Shown in pieces: positions 12,431 through 25,500 of a stretch of DNA of 64,000 nucleotides. This DNA is from Limnoperna fortunei. Its lineage: Eukaryota; Mollusca; Bivalvia; Mytilida; Modiolidae. The notes under the pieces were generated by a model, which worked only from the letters and a program-made list of their open reading frames with translations, did no database searches and was not told where the DNA came from. Location: positions 38,451,080 through 38,515,079 of the forward strand of contig OX104115.1 in the NCBI GenBank assembly GCA_944474755.1, in the 5' to 3' direction. Positions within the stretch are counted from its first letter, which is position 1. Each line of letters starts with the position of its first letter. Position numbers and translations under genes: made by a program.

Positions 12431-12728
12431 GTGAATGACTCCATGTGGCATGTTGTTACTTTTTTTAATTTGTAACATCTGTACGTCTATATGAATGTTT
12501 TCTAGAAAAACAATTGGTAACATGTTTTCCGCCTGCACACCTTTTAATCTGGTTTAGTCGGATATGAAAATTGGTAAAATTCTAGTACAATTTTTATTTA
12601 TGAACTACACTTATCGATATCTATAAACTTTATCGTTACTTAAACCCATGAGGTCACAATGTATATTTATTTTTAAATGTCCTTGACCATGTTAACATTT
12701 ATATGTAACTTCAGTGTTGTCGACTTTA

Positions 12729-13522
12729 ATGGCGCAGATCTCGTCCACTAAATGTAATATTTGTGAAAAGGAAATAGGAAAGCTATTTTGCTACGAATGT
12801 CAGCACTTTTTGTGTAATTCATGCAAACTTTTTCACGAGAAATGTCCAGCTACTAAAAGGCATTCTGTTACTGAATCACACAACATTGATAGAGCCACTT
12901 TATCACTACAACTTCTATGCGACAAACATGAACTTGATTTCGTTCATTACTGTTTAACGTGCGAATCCTTGACATGTTCAGCGTGCGTGACATCCATCCA
13001 CAAAGGCCACTCATTCACGGAAATCGCCGAAATCACAGTTAATGCAAGGAAAGTGATCACTGAAAATGTGGTTACTCTTAAAGCAAAAATGAAGAATTTG
13101 TCAGATTTAATTGATAGAATAAAATCAAAAGAAATTGGCTTCATAACAAATGAGAGTGATACATTTATTTGCAAAGTAAACAAAATTTCTGATGAGGTCA
13201 TAGGAATTGTAAATTCAGTAAAAGAAATACAAATTATTCGTGCTAGTGACTACTTTGTGACAGAAAAGCAACAGTTAGAGTATTCAAGGGCTAAGTTAGA
13301 GAAAACATACACCGAGTACCAAACAATATGTGGCAAACTGGAACAGCTTCTGGTTCAGAAAAATGACGTTGCGTTTTTCGTTATTCAAAAACCCTTGATT
13401 AAAGAATTTGAAGAGCTAGATGACATTCCTCAAATTGATGAACCACTATCAATAGAAAAGTTTAAGGAAGAAGATTTTATTGATTTGACGATAGAAAAAC
13501 TCCAAAGTAAATTCCAAATACT
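12729..13522 (+). CDS. Coding exon 1: two B-boxes and start of the coiled coil
   Basis: This exon encodes residues 1-264 plus two bases. B-box 1-like ligands are C9, C12, C21, C24, C29, C32, H36 and H45. B-box 2 is canonical, with C64-x2-H67, C75-x2-C78, C83-x2-C86 and H91-x2-H94. The rest is charged and helical, as in the B-box coiled-coil region of TRIM-like proteins, ending in an acidic stretch around 225-255. The open frame continues to a TAA at 13524-13526, but that stop lies inside a strong donor (CT|GTAAGT at 13523), so this is an exon end and not the protein end. The acceptor is a TTCAG at 12710-12714. Confidence 0.93.
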
Positions 13523-16500
13523 GTAAGTACAAAAAATGCAAAACACGCCCAATCAACAACTATTAAATGTTAAAGTTAAAAGCCTGTTTTAGAAATATTA
13601 CCTGTTTACTGTTGTCGTAATATGATAAACGCAATTTGATTTTCGGCAATGTGTTAATATTATCTTTAGAAATAGTAAGGTATGTTACATAAACTGAGAC
13701 AAAAGACATAACCAAAATCCTAAAGTCGCTTTTTTATTTTAATTCTTAATAATCTTATCGTTAGGCGCTTTACGTCCAACAGTCCAGCAAAAAATCAGGT
13801 ATACTCCAATTTAAAAGTAGCAAGCCTCCAATTGTACAAGTATATTCTATAATGTTTAACGCGTAAAAGTTCTAACCAAACTAACAACACATTATTGTCT
13901 TTAGCATGCATTTATATATATATCAGATCCGATACTAAATAAGTTTACTGGTTTGATAGCTTTCTTTAGACCCTTTATATAATATTTGGAACTGCCTGTA
14001 TTGTGTATTTACACGATCCCAGTGGACTTGTATTATTCTATCTCCCAATGAAGAATACTATTATGCCATCTGCGAATAAAGCATATTTTAAACATGTATT
14101 GAGTTATACGTTGAATAGACGAAATGCGCGTCGGGCGTAATGAATTTGTCACCTTGGTAATTTTGATTACATCTTCTTGGAATATTTGAGCAAAGCTAAG
14201 TAACAGCGCGTGCGCGGGTGGTGGACGGAGAAGCAATATTTAAGTTTTGGGTTCAGTTGGAGTGAGACAATTCAAGATCAGTATGTTGTGGCTTGTTTAC
14301 GTCATTTGTTTTTATTGACACTCAATGACTAAGGCCTTTTGTTGGTCAGCCACTGTCATTTTGATCGTTGCATAATCTTCTAGACTTCTATATTATTATT
14401 TTTTTGTTTATGATGTATCGTCATTGTTTGTCGATCCGATACTAAATAAGTGTACTGGTTTGGTAACTTTCTTTAGATATATATAGATTTAGATTTACTA
14501 ACTGGGTGAACAATTTTAAAGTATTGAAACACAATTTTTTATTTTATTTTATTTTATTTTATTGTTTGCACTGTAACACTATTGACGAATAGCTTACATT
14601 AATATTTTGTCAAGTTAAATCAGAATGTGCTCATTAATGTTCGGGTCATTTTGACATTGTTCAGTACGTTTCAGTGAACGCATGAATAATACTGCATTGT
14701 ATTATTAAAATGAGAATGTGAATGCAATATTGTAAATTTATGATATGTATCCCTTTAAGTAGATCATTTAAACATTATGTCTATTGTTGTACTTTAAATA
14801 TAATACAAACACACATTTCAAAAATGCAAAAGGATACATATATATATATGTCACTATGTGCTAGCCACGTAATTAAACGTTGTCTCAAATGATCCCTTTT
14901 TTCAATCGGTATACAAAAGACAGCTTCTTGGGAAAGCTGTCGAGGAATATGTAAGTCAATTGGAAAAAGCAGAATTTGGTTTAAGAATTGCTAACAATAA
15001 TTAGGTCGTAATACAATCTAATATCAATACATTTAAAGGGTCTATGAAAACTTTATCGACAAGATACTGACGTAAAACATTTGTCTTACATACCAGATCA
15101 CGATCGGTAATGTTGCTATTCGCGCCGACAAAGCCACTAATGTCATTGTATTTGTAAATAAAATTACTAAATAGGAATTACTCGAAAACTTGGTTAACAT
15201 ATTTACATGATTTGCATGATCTTAAATATTATTAACAATCATGAGTCAGCATAACATGTCATATAATTTCTACTAATGCTTTTGAATTCCGTCATCTCTA
15301 TGTGTAGTTCGGAAACTGCATCACTATCCATGTAAGAAATTCTATGCAGCAGGGTCTGCTAAATTTTCTACATAACCTCATCACTCTCTGGCCGAAATTA
15401 CAGCTATTCTAACAGCTGTAATAATAGACTACGAAATAATGTGACACTAGCAACTGCAAAAAGAAAATAGTGTAAATCTTATTATTGTAATGAAACTAAT
15501 CTTTTATATTTCTTTAAAACGTGTTCGTTGCTGTTTTGTAACAACTGGAAAACCTTGTCAAAGATTTTTCAAATTTCAGTTACTGTAGGCTTTATGGATC
15601 GACGTCATAACTTTTGAATACGGCCGGTGACCACTTATTTTGTTTAAGATTTATTTAAAGATTTTGTCATAAGGAAAGTTGAGACATAAGTAAACATCAC
15701 ATGGATATCGAATAGTAGGATATGTCCTAAAATCATACTCTGATTCTTGAAACACATGTACCGAAATAGATATTAACTTGTAAATATGTTTAACATATTT
15801 GTATCGTTTTCCAACAAACAAATAAACTGCTCATACGAGGCAAACTTTATTAAAGTAATTAACAGGGAAATGCAAATTAGCACTAATGCTTAATTTCAGC
15901 AGGGACTGCTTAAAAGTTTCCAGCTCGACCTAGAGAGATCCCCACAGTAACACCGGGTTGCGAATGGGAAGACCTTTTTATTAGGGGTTATCAGGTTATA
16001 GTAAGAAAACCCTGAACGCGGACCACTGTGGCTAACGTTTTTGAAGAGTGCCAAGTTTCTTGCACGATAAAGACCTCTTTTGACGCTTTTTAAAAGTAGG
16101 CTTATTTTAGCTTCTACAAAAGGCTCTCTTTCGCAACTCAATACCCAATACTTTTTCAAGTGACAGTCAAATTGTGTGTCCTGTGGGTTTATCCCCTTTC
16201 CCATTGATTTATTGTTTGTAAAGTTTTTCTGGTCCTGAATATAGCTGAATTATTGCTCTATGGACGTAAAGCAAACATTCAACCAACAAATTTTAATTTC
16301 AGCTTTCTCTTTATAAACGATGTCTTATTATAAAAATATTTACTTTTTGTTAAAGTTTTGGACAACATCTATTTCAACGATCTTAAGTTGTTAAAGAGAT
16401 ATAAACAAAGTATGTTTCTTAGTTGAGTCAAAATTTTTAAACCTTTAAACCGATAACAAGGCCAGAAAACTTTGTGGTAATATTTCCTAATATAGTATAT

Positions 16501-19500
16501 ATAACGCAGCTTTTTAAGATATTTGTAAGCTTGCAAGTTGTACAGCGGTTACATTGACAGAGGATCGTTTCCGAGAGAAAATTAAGAGTTTCTTACAGTC
16601 TGGTTGAAGTCGTCTTTAATTTAATGTCGTTGTCTTAAATGATTGGTCGTTACATTGTTTCTGTCATATAGCTACGTCTCTGATTGTAGTGATTGAGAGT
16701 CTTAGGTAACTGATCTATCATATAATTCGAGAATCCAATCCGAACTTGACATTAAGAACAGGTGTCAATAGGTCAGCAGTGAACTAGCTCACTCTTCGGG
16801 AGACCCTGACATAACCCCTTTGTTCAGCTGGAATTGGGATGCTTTCATATTAAACCCGTGAATCTTATGGACCTATTTTTATATTTATTTATCAGTTTTA
16901 ATCTTTAATTGCCATAATAATTAAAAACTTATTTATGTTTTAGCGATTTCAAAGCAGAATTTCAACAACTTAAAGATAATCTAGGACGCGAGCAGAAAAA
17001 ATATATTGCGTTACAAAAAACAAACGAGGCAGAGCTAGTTGGAGCGCGTCAAGATGTTGAAAGACTTAAACGTGAAGTAAATAAAAAAACAGGGTAAATA
17101 TCTTTTTATGACGCACTACGAGTGGTTTAAATAGTTAGCCATCTACTTATGACAAACTTCGGTCAAGACTGTAGTTTTGAGTTTGATCAAAAAACATATA
17201 GGCCGTACCAAATCAATTTCTTGTTTCTCACGGATCTGATGGCACATATTTTTAAGAAATCGACAAAAAAAAATTATCAAATTTTTACCACTCCCCGCAC
17301 CCGGAATGTCATCCGGAATTTTTTATTTTACTAATTGCAATTGTAATCTTGTCGGCAATTATTGTGCCTCCTATTTTATTACATCTACAAACAAAAATAT
17401 CAATGTAAATTGAAAAAAGTAGAACCACCATTGTTTTTCTACTTTTTGGCTGTCTTCAATTGGATGTTTTTAACTTTTCCAAGACAATTTACCTATTTTT
17501 CAAATAAAGTAACACTTTTGTTCCATAACAATATGCAATAGGTCAGCATTCTTCCCAAATTTAGCTCTATGTTCCATTGCATATAATTCTATGTTAGACA
17601 ACAATGAACTGATCTGTTGAATAGTACTACTTTTACGTACAACCTCTTGATTGGTTCCTGGTATTTTATGATCCTTCATAGTAGTAGTGAGTATATCTGA
17701 CGTAAAGGAGGCATGGTTGTCCAAATCATGGCGGTTTTTTAGTGTCCACATAATAAAACAAGAATAAGATGCAAAAATATTTGAGTCAGATTATAAATAA
17801 ATATTTGTGAGACAACAATCAAATTAATTAAAGACTATTTGGGTTTGTAGTTATTCTCTTTTCATCTAGGCAGGATTGTAAGATCACCAAAAAATACAAT
17901 TTGGGGAAAGACCTCAAATTTTTCTGTTCCTTAATTATTCTTTGAAAATAAAATACAAATAATAACAATTTGTATATCAAAAGCCTACAAGAAACAAGAA
18001 AATAAATTAGTGTGGCCTAACTCAACAATAATTAAAATATAAGAAAAAATAAAGTGATTTACACGTAAATGTTGCTATCGTTGAACGAAAAGTTTGTCGT
18101 AGAATCTAATTTGTAGTTTTTTGAGTCAGGTCTTAACAAGAGGCCGACCTAATTGTATTAGTGGTGTCTTTAATTTCAAGCTTGCAAGGGTAGAGAAAAT
18201 GACCACGATTTCGTTCTTAATATGCATGTTTTTCTGTGGAAGGTCGATGGTTATCACATGGTGCTTCGACTTTCACGCCAAATAGCCAAATGAATAGGAT
18301 GTCTGACAAATTAGGTGAATAAAATCGTTCTAATTTCAGCTATATAGCTCTAGCAACTTTACTAAATTGATATATTCAACAAATACGTCACATATGCAAT
18401 GCCAGATTATTAAAGTCAATAAAGTAACAGCTTTAATGCCTGATGACAGAAATTTTTTTTGAACAAGTAGAATGTATAGTTCATTTAAACTGATACTTTT
18501 AAAATCGTCAATAGTGTGTGAAAATACTCCTGTCGTTTATACAAGAAGGAATCCAGAAATCAAGTTTTTACACCTACATTTTCACTTTCTTCAGTGTTCT
18601 TCAAAAATCTACTGGAAAAAAGAAATTATGTCCTTAGTTTCAAGCTTGTAGGACCGTGATAATTGAAACTTTTTAATTGAAATTTGTTAAAGGTGTTTGA
18701 AATTAAAAGTGAAAGAAAATCAGCAGTTAAGAGATATTATAGGACAGAAAAGGAAAGAAATAAGTATGTTACAAAGAAGGAAGGAAGCAGAATTGCTTAA
18801 AGTGAGGCAAGAGATAAATAAACTGAAAACTGAAGCAAAGAGGAATGCAGAGTAAATATTTTTATTGTCAAATACAAATGGCATAGCATGTCAGACTACA
18901 ATCATCATATATAAATAATAATTACCACTATTTTCAAATGCGTCTGCAAACCCAGATATGCTGGTTCCATTAGGAATATGATTTTTTAACCACGTCGTCG
19001 ATCACACAACGTAATCCTGTTAACTAAATGTTAGAATTAACTATGTCAAACATTTATATTATCGACAACTATATGTATGTCAGATTAAATAAATTATAAG
19101 TGATAAATGACATGATTTTAACAATTGCAAATGTATTATTTCCGCAAAAATAGAATTGTTAAATTTACACATTTACAGATTGTCGACATCATAATATTTT
19201 GCATTATTCATATACGAAAACAATAAAACAATTGTATTATTTCCTTAAAAATAGTAATATTAAATTAACGAAATTTAAGATTGTCGACGTCATACTACTT
19301 TGGATTAAAATGTTAAACATCTTAAGAGACATGTTTATAAATAATGTACAAAAATTCATTCTGAATAATTAGAGGCTCATTTTAAAAACAGTTTTAGTTA
19401 AAAATCTTAAACAACAAAGATGGCAAGAACATTTTGATAAATTGGTAGATTATATATTTCGTTTACAACAAAGTGCTTTAATTTATGGATTGACTGTATC

Positions 19501-22500
19501 TTCAAGTTTAATCATTTGGTCATCGTTTTACAATACGGCTAATATCAGTAGCAATATTTCTAATGTACAGGAGATTAACTGAGTGTTACATGTTTTTATA
19601 AGCAAAAGATGAACATAAACTCGACGTTATGCCTATGTAAACAATTTTTATTAAGAAGTACCTAGTGACCATATGCATTAGACCTCATAATTTTTTTTAA
19701 AATCATTAATAAGGTCTGACGATTGCTCTAATCTTGTATAAAATAAATATTCTTGAAATACCTCTCAAAACACAAAATTGGTTTTGTAAACACATTTACA
19801 ACCAGCATATTTAAACAATAAACAAGTTAATTTTAGGATTTAAATGTTAAACAGAATGAAACATGGAATCTAATGGACAGACTAAAAAGGAAAATTTTGT
19901 TTCAAAGTAGTACGATCGCAGAGTTGTTTTAAATGCGCCATGAGATATAAAGACTTAAAACTTACTGGAAGCAAAATGCAAAGTAATATCTGAAAATATA
20001 CCATTATCAAGGTGTATGTAAAAAAGATATTTGTACGTTACTATGAATCAGGCATAGTGTAAAATATTATAACTAAAAAATGATTAATTTTTTAGATTTT
20101 CGACTATTTTATATTTGTTTTCAATTCCCGGCTTTTAATTCATGTCATATCAATGTTTTGGTTTTCAGGGCCACCTAAAGACCAACAACATTTGTATAAT
20201 AAAATAGATAGAATAGGCTACTCAAAATATCTAGGAACGAGATAAAAAAAGTAATTTTCGTTCAGATAATTAGTTTTGATATTACCCATGTATATATGGT
20301 AAATTGTGGAATGATTTTAGAAGTACATGTTTTGTAATTTTGTACATAAATGAGTGTCTAAAGTAGAATTGAAAACAGTGCATCATTATTTTTTCAGGTT
20401 TGTGAAATCAAAGGAAGAAAATATTTTACAACTGGAACTTGATAAGGAAAAGTTAAAAGAGTAGGTATTTATCTACAGGCTGGTGATGCTAGAATGTCGC
20501 TACATAATAACTAACGGTTGAACGTTTTCCGGATTGTATGTATCTAATAGAGTATACATATAAAGATATTACAGACACTATAGCATTCTTTAAGATCAAA
20601 TTAAAATCGACGAAAGAAACCTATTATGGTTTCTAATTCTACTAATTACAAGACTACCTCTGCTTGTAAACTTCTTTGTACCAACATTCAAACAGCACCT
20701 TAAATTTTTTAATCCCACTTTATCCGATATACTCAATTCCAATTTATTATTTAGTTTATATATAGGTTAGTACGTACAAGTACTATAGTAAGAACGATGT
20801 CGACCAACACTTGGGTCTTAAAAAAACTGGTTTACTTATAAGATACGTTTGGATAAACGACGCAGTTTTTATAAATGTCTAATAAAATGTCATCTATTTT
20901 TCTACTCTGTCTGAATTATCATGAACATAATCAATAAGCTACTTTTATAATATTTCTAACTGATGGATTTTAGTTAAAGATACTTGGCGCTTTGTTAAAA
21001 ATGTTTAGGTCCGCAATTTCACAAATATCTGCATAATGATAAGAACAATAGCAAAGAAACCAATCCGATGATGGCTACTCAAACTCATACAAAATTCATC
21101 AAGTTTACAAACATGCACTAGGACTTATTTCAAACCAAAAGGTCAGCGTTTTCTCCGGGTACTCCGGCTGCCTTCCCCATACAAAAACTGGTCGCCACGA
21201 TATAGTTCATAAATTGCTAAAAGAGGCGTCAGACAGCATTCAAACAAACTTGACAGATCGAGTGTAAATGTCGTTGCAATCCTTAAGTATATCAATTCAT
21301 ATTTGTTTTAAATATGAAGAGTTTCTACAATTGTCTTGTAAGCGCAAAGTAATTTGTTAGAGCATAAGAAAGGTCACAATGTTCGAACTATATAAACTTT
21401 TGATAAATTATTTTATTAACAGCACCGATTTTTCAAGATTTTTCGAATTAATTTTAATGCACGCATCTATAGTCAATATTAGAATATATTTCCTCCTTTT
21501 TAAAACATTAATAAATGCAATCCAAACTGAAGACATTATTTATAGACATAATACGTTTCAGCATGTTTGTTTTTGAAAGTTTGGCGTAGACTTTTTTAAT
21601 CGACATTATTAACATGTTTATTAATCAATCTGGTTCAACTGTATTTATTATATAGAAATAAAATTTCCAAAACGTATTAGACATAAGCTTTTCAAGTTTT
21701 GGACCGTTTTTTCATAATTAGAAGGTGTCGCTAGTTAGTGACGATATGCAAAATTGATTCATGATAACGCTACTTTCCTTAACTTGTATACAATAGTTGA
21801 TTTTGTAAATCAACAGTCGTGTAATCATTCTCGCTCTTTCATAGCATAATCGTTGAAGTAAAGTGTTATTGAAATACCAAAGTTATAAAATGTGCTACGC
21901 CAGACGCGCGTTTCTACCAATTAAGACTCAAAACCAAAATAGTTATAATCCGAATGATTAAGATATTGAAGAACTTTTAACATAACATTTCAAAATGATA
22001 TACAAAATCCTGCTAAGACCATGTACACCTTGTAAATAGAAAAACTAAAGAATTTCAAATATTTTTTTTTAATTTCTTAACAGTAAATTTAGATAATGGC
22101 TATGTAACTGAATCGGTCAATGATATTTCTGTCAACACAGACGTGTGCTTACTCGCCTGATGTGATAAAACCCCTGAGTCAAGTGATTGGTCGGGTTAGC
22201 GAAACAATTATAGAGAGAACTAGTCTTTATGACTAATTTCTCGGTAGTTGTCAGAGTTTTATAAAATATTAGCAGTTTTTATATCAAAGGAATACAAATT
22301 CCATATCGTCTACTTTTGTTTGTGGAACCAAAAATAATTGTTGTCTTACTACAAATTAGAATGAATCACATTTGTCTCGTGTCTTAGTCAGAGGTTATTT
22401 GAATATGTGTAGAACGGAGTTTGACTTGGGTAATGTATAACAAAAGAAATAAACTACGGTGTTAGCAATAATTTTGTTTGTTTGTTTGAATGGTGTTTTA

Positions 22501-25500
22501 ACGCCACATTCAGCAATTTTTCAGCTATTTCATGGCGTCCAGTTTTTTTATTGGGGGAGGAAGCCGGAGTACCCGGAGAGAATCCCCGACCTGCGGTAGG
22601 AAAACTGGCAATCCTTGTCAATTAAGATTGGAGTAGAGTACACTCTGCCTGCAGTGAGAATCGAACCCGCAATCTCAGTGTTGACATACCACGTGATCAA
22701 TGGTAGACGAACTACCTTGACCACTCGGCCACCGAGGCCCCTGTTAGCAATGAGTAATTATATATAGAGTCATTATAGTGCCCCAGAGAATGGTATGTAC
22801 ATGTATTTAAGTGCACACTTATATATCATTTTTGACAGCATTTGCATTATCAAGAAAAAAAAGAGAAAATAAAATGTTTTTAGTACAAATTAAAAGCGGT
22901 AACTTTTGATAATATTTGTTTTCCTTTAAACTTGAATTTTAATTTATTAGTCAATGAACTTTCACTATTGCTTCAATTTATATTAATATAAAACGCAATA
23001 AACACATGTGCAAATAAACACTCTATATCAATTTGCTTGATTTGTTTGCTAAGAACAAGCTTGCAATAAACATTTCTAATCAGTTTGCATTTTAAGTCAT
23101 AGTTGGGTCTTAAGAGTTTTAAGTGTCTAGATTTGAGTTAACTATATGTCACTGTTTACTTTACAAAAGTGGAGCATCAAATGTTTACGTTTGATTGAGG
23201 TGTTTAATTCCTCAAAGATACGATTTCTGTGTTGTGAAATGCATAACGTAAGCATCTTCACTATAAAGTATGTTCCGTACAGTTCAATGCGAAGGGTTGT
23301 ATTTTTTGTTTAGGAAATCATGGATATAAACATATAAATATAGCAAAAATTGCGTTTTTGGGTCTTCTTTCCGAAATCATTAGGCTATGTCTTCATACAG
23401 AACACTGATTGACGTGCCGATTTGCAATCTATAGTTTCCTATTTCTAAAATGTAAAATTCAGAATTTGTCATTGTTCCTGTTTCTTCTGTAAAACAGCTT
23501 TATATGTATTATTATCAACTGTTTAGCTTTAAAACTTTTTGGACAATAACTTTCATATTAGTCCATTAATTGTATTTGCTTGGTAGCATTGCACAGAACA
23601 AAAACTAAACTGGGAAAGTAGATGGTTTATATCATACTTTATATTTTGTATTCTTTGTAACTCCTTAACAGAGCACCTGCACGTTTCTTAGATCTCGACC
23701 CAAAGACTTATCAGGCTGCGCGTCACATATTTGCAAAGAGGCTTTCTGCATGCTCTAGATATAATTATTCCAGTGTAGATACATCATATCTCACCACGTA
23801 CTATAAATGTTGAAATGATTAGACTGCGCAAACAGCCATAAAAGACCACTATTGTGTTTATCGATAAGATCAAGCCGCTTCAATCAGATAAATTCTATGT
23901 TCCACAAAATTTGTCCCATTTTTAATGTTTGAAGTGAAATTACTTTTGTTGATGCTTTAAAATATTTATTAATTAACAAAACAATAATATAAAAAGTCAT
24001 GACCACGGTCTTCATATATTTTGAAATTAGAAATGTAATGACCTTCATAAATGTTCCATAATCTCACTGTAACTTTCCTTAGAGATTAGGCTTAACTGTT
24101 ACATTTCGAAAGAACAATTCATACAGATAACTGTTATTGCATTATTTTATTTTATGCGTTTCTCTTTTTCTATTTTTAGTATTATGAGATGAACAGATGA
24201 TCCGAATGTTTTTATTTGAATTTTGCTGAAACATTTCGTATGTATATAGTAGCTTACGTTTGCAAATAAATGCATCTATAAAATGAAAACTAGACAACTA
24301 AATCATTTTGTTTTAGGTCTTTAGAATCGAAGGACAAACTTATCCAAGAACTGGAACCTTATAGAAGACTGTCGAAACAGTATGTATTCATTTACATTCT
24401 GGCATTGCTTGAATGTTTCCACAAACAAATCTTATTATTTTACATTTTCTGGGTTGAATCTATCCCTCTGAGCTTAAAAATAAGGGTATAACATACATGT
24501 AAACATCCACTGACTACCTCAAAATGTACATTTAATTGACAATAGGGACTGAGTAAGATCTAAATATTTCGAAATCCAGATATACCTAACAATTAGTGAT
24601 TTATTTAAAGCAACTGCTTTTGCGTGTTTACCTGTGTCAGTTAATACGATGTTCTATGAACTTACCATCTTTTCGGGTAAAACACGTTGATATAATTCTA
24701 TTCATTCTGTAATTTATTTATATTAAGTGCTTTAATTGGATAAAAACACTTAAATGGCGTCTTCTCAGATAATTTATATATCGATATTTCCTCTGAGCGG
24801 ACTACATTCAGTATCCAATGTAAACAAGATGGCGTCCTCCTAGCGTATCGTCAGGGAGAGGGGGACAATGTTTTCTCTGCGCCAGTGATTTCCAATACAA
24901 TCGATTGAGATTTCAAATAAAATATAATATAAATACAATTTAGTGTTTCATTTTGCTTTTTTCCAATCAATATTCTACAGAACAGCGATTCCTTTGGTAC
25001 TAAGTTTTGCATAACCCTACGCTTTCCGGCCTAGGTACGTTTTCAGGTCTAGATGGGTTTCTGTAACTGTTTTTGCTTTTTAAAAAATCGCAACGATTAT
25101 TTCACAGAATTATAAGGATTAAACACTGTGTTTTAGGAAATTATCAATGTGTAAACTCCGGGACTCCCTCACAAACTTGACATAAAGTCCTTCGGACTTA
25201 ATTTAGTTTGTGAGTGAGTCGCCGGAGTTTACACATTGATAATTTCCTAAAACCCAGTGTTTAATCCTATAATAATAACTAGATTTATATACATTCCGCT
25301 ACATACAAAAGAAAGCTTGTTTAAAAAACCACAAAATCTAAACAAACTTATTAGTGATTGTCAGATATCTCCTGTATTGTCAAATCTGAAGGATTTGCAA
25401 TTGAATTGTATCAATTTTCGTTATTATTATTTCCTGTTAAAGGTTTTATATAAACAAATACAATTGTTAGGCTATATATAGAATTTATGACGTATAACAT

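Larger units (their letters stand above)
13523..16943 (+). other. Intron 1
   Basis: GT-AG intron of 3421 bp, phase 2. It contains a reverse copy of the 511-bp repeat (13926-14480), an (ATTTT)n tract near 14540-14562, and otherwise unrecognised AT-rich DNA. The 102-codon minus frame at 15896-16204 has no recognised family. Confidence 0.7.
20461..24316 (+). other. Intron 4
   Basis: GT-AG intron of 3856 bp, phase 2. It contains a SINE fragment (21130-21250), CGCCAGACGCGCGTTTC at 21899 (a fragment of the 511-bp repeat) and a complete minus-strand SINE (22470-22741). No further exon was identified. Confidence 0.7.

Noticed and set aside
12714..13526. Exon 1 as a complete 270-codon single-exon protein starting at GTG 12714
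   Set aside because: The first codons span a splice acceptor and use a non-ATG start, and the stop lies inside a strong GTAAGT donor. Downstream exons continue the frame in matching phase.
15896..16204. 102-codon minus-strand ORF in intron 1
   Set aside because: No recognised domain, no splice or promoter context; length is within chance expectation.
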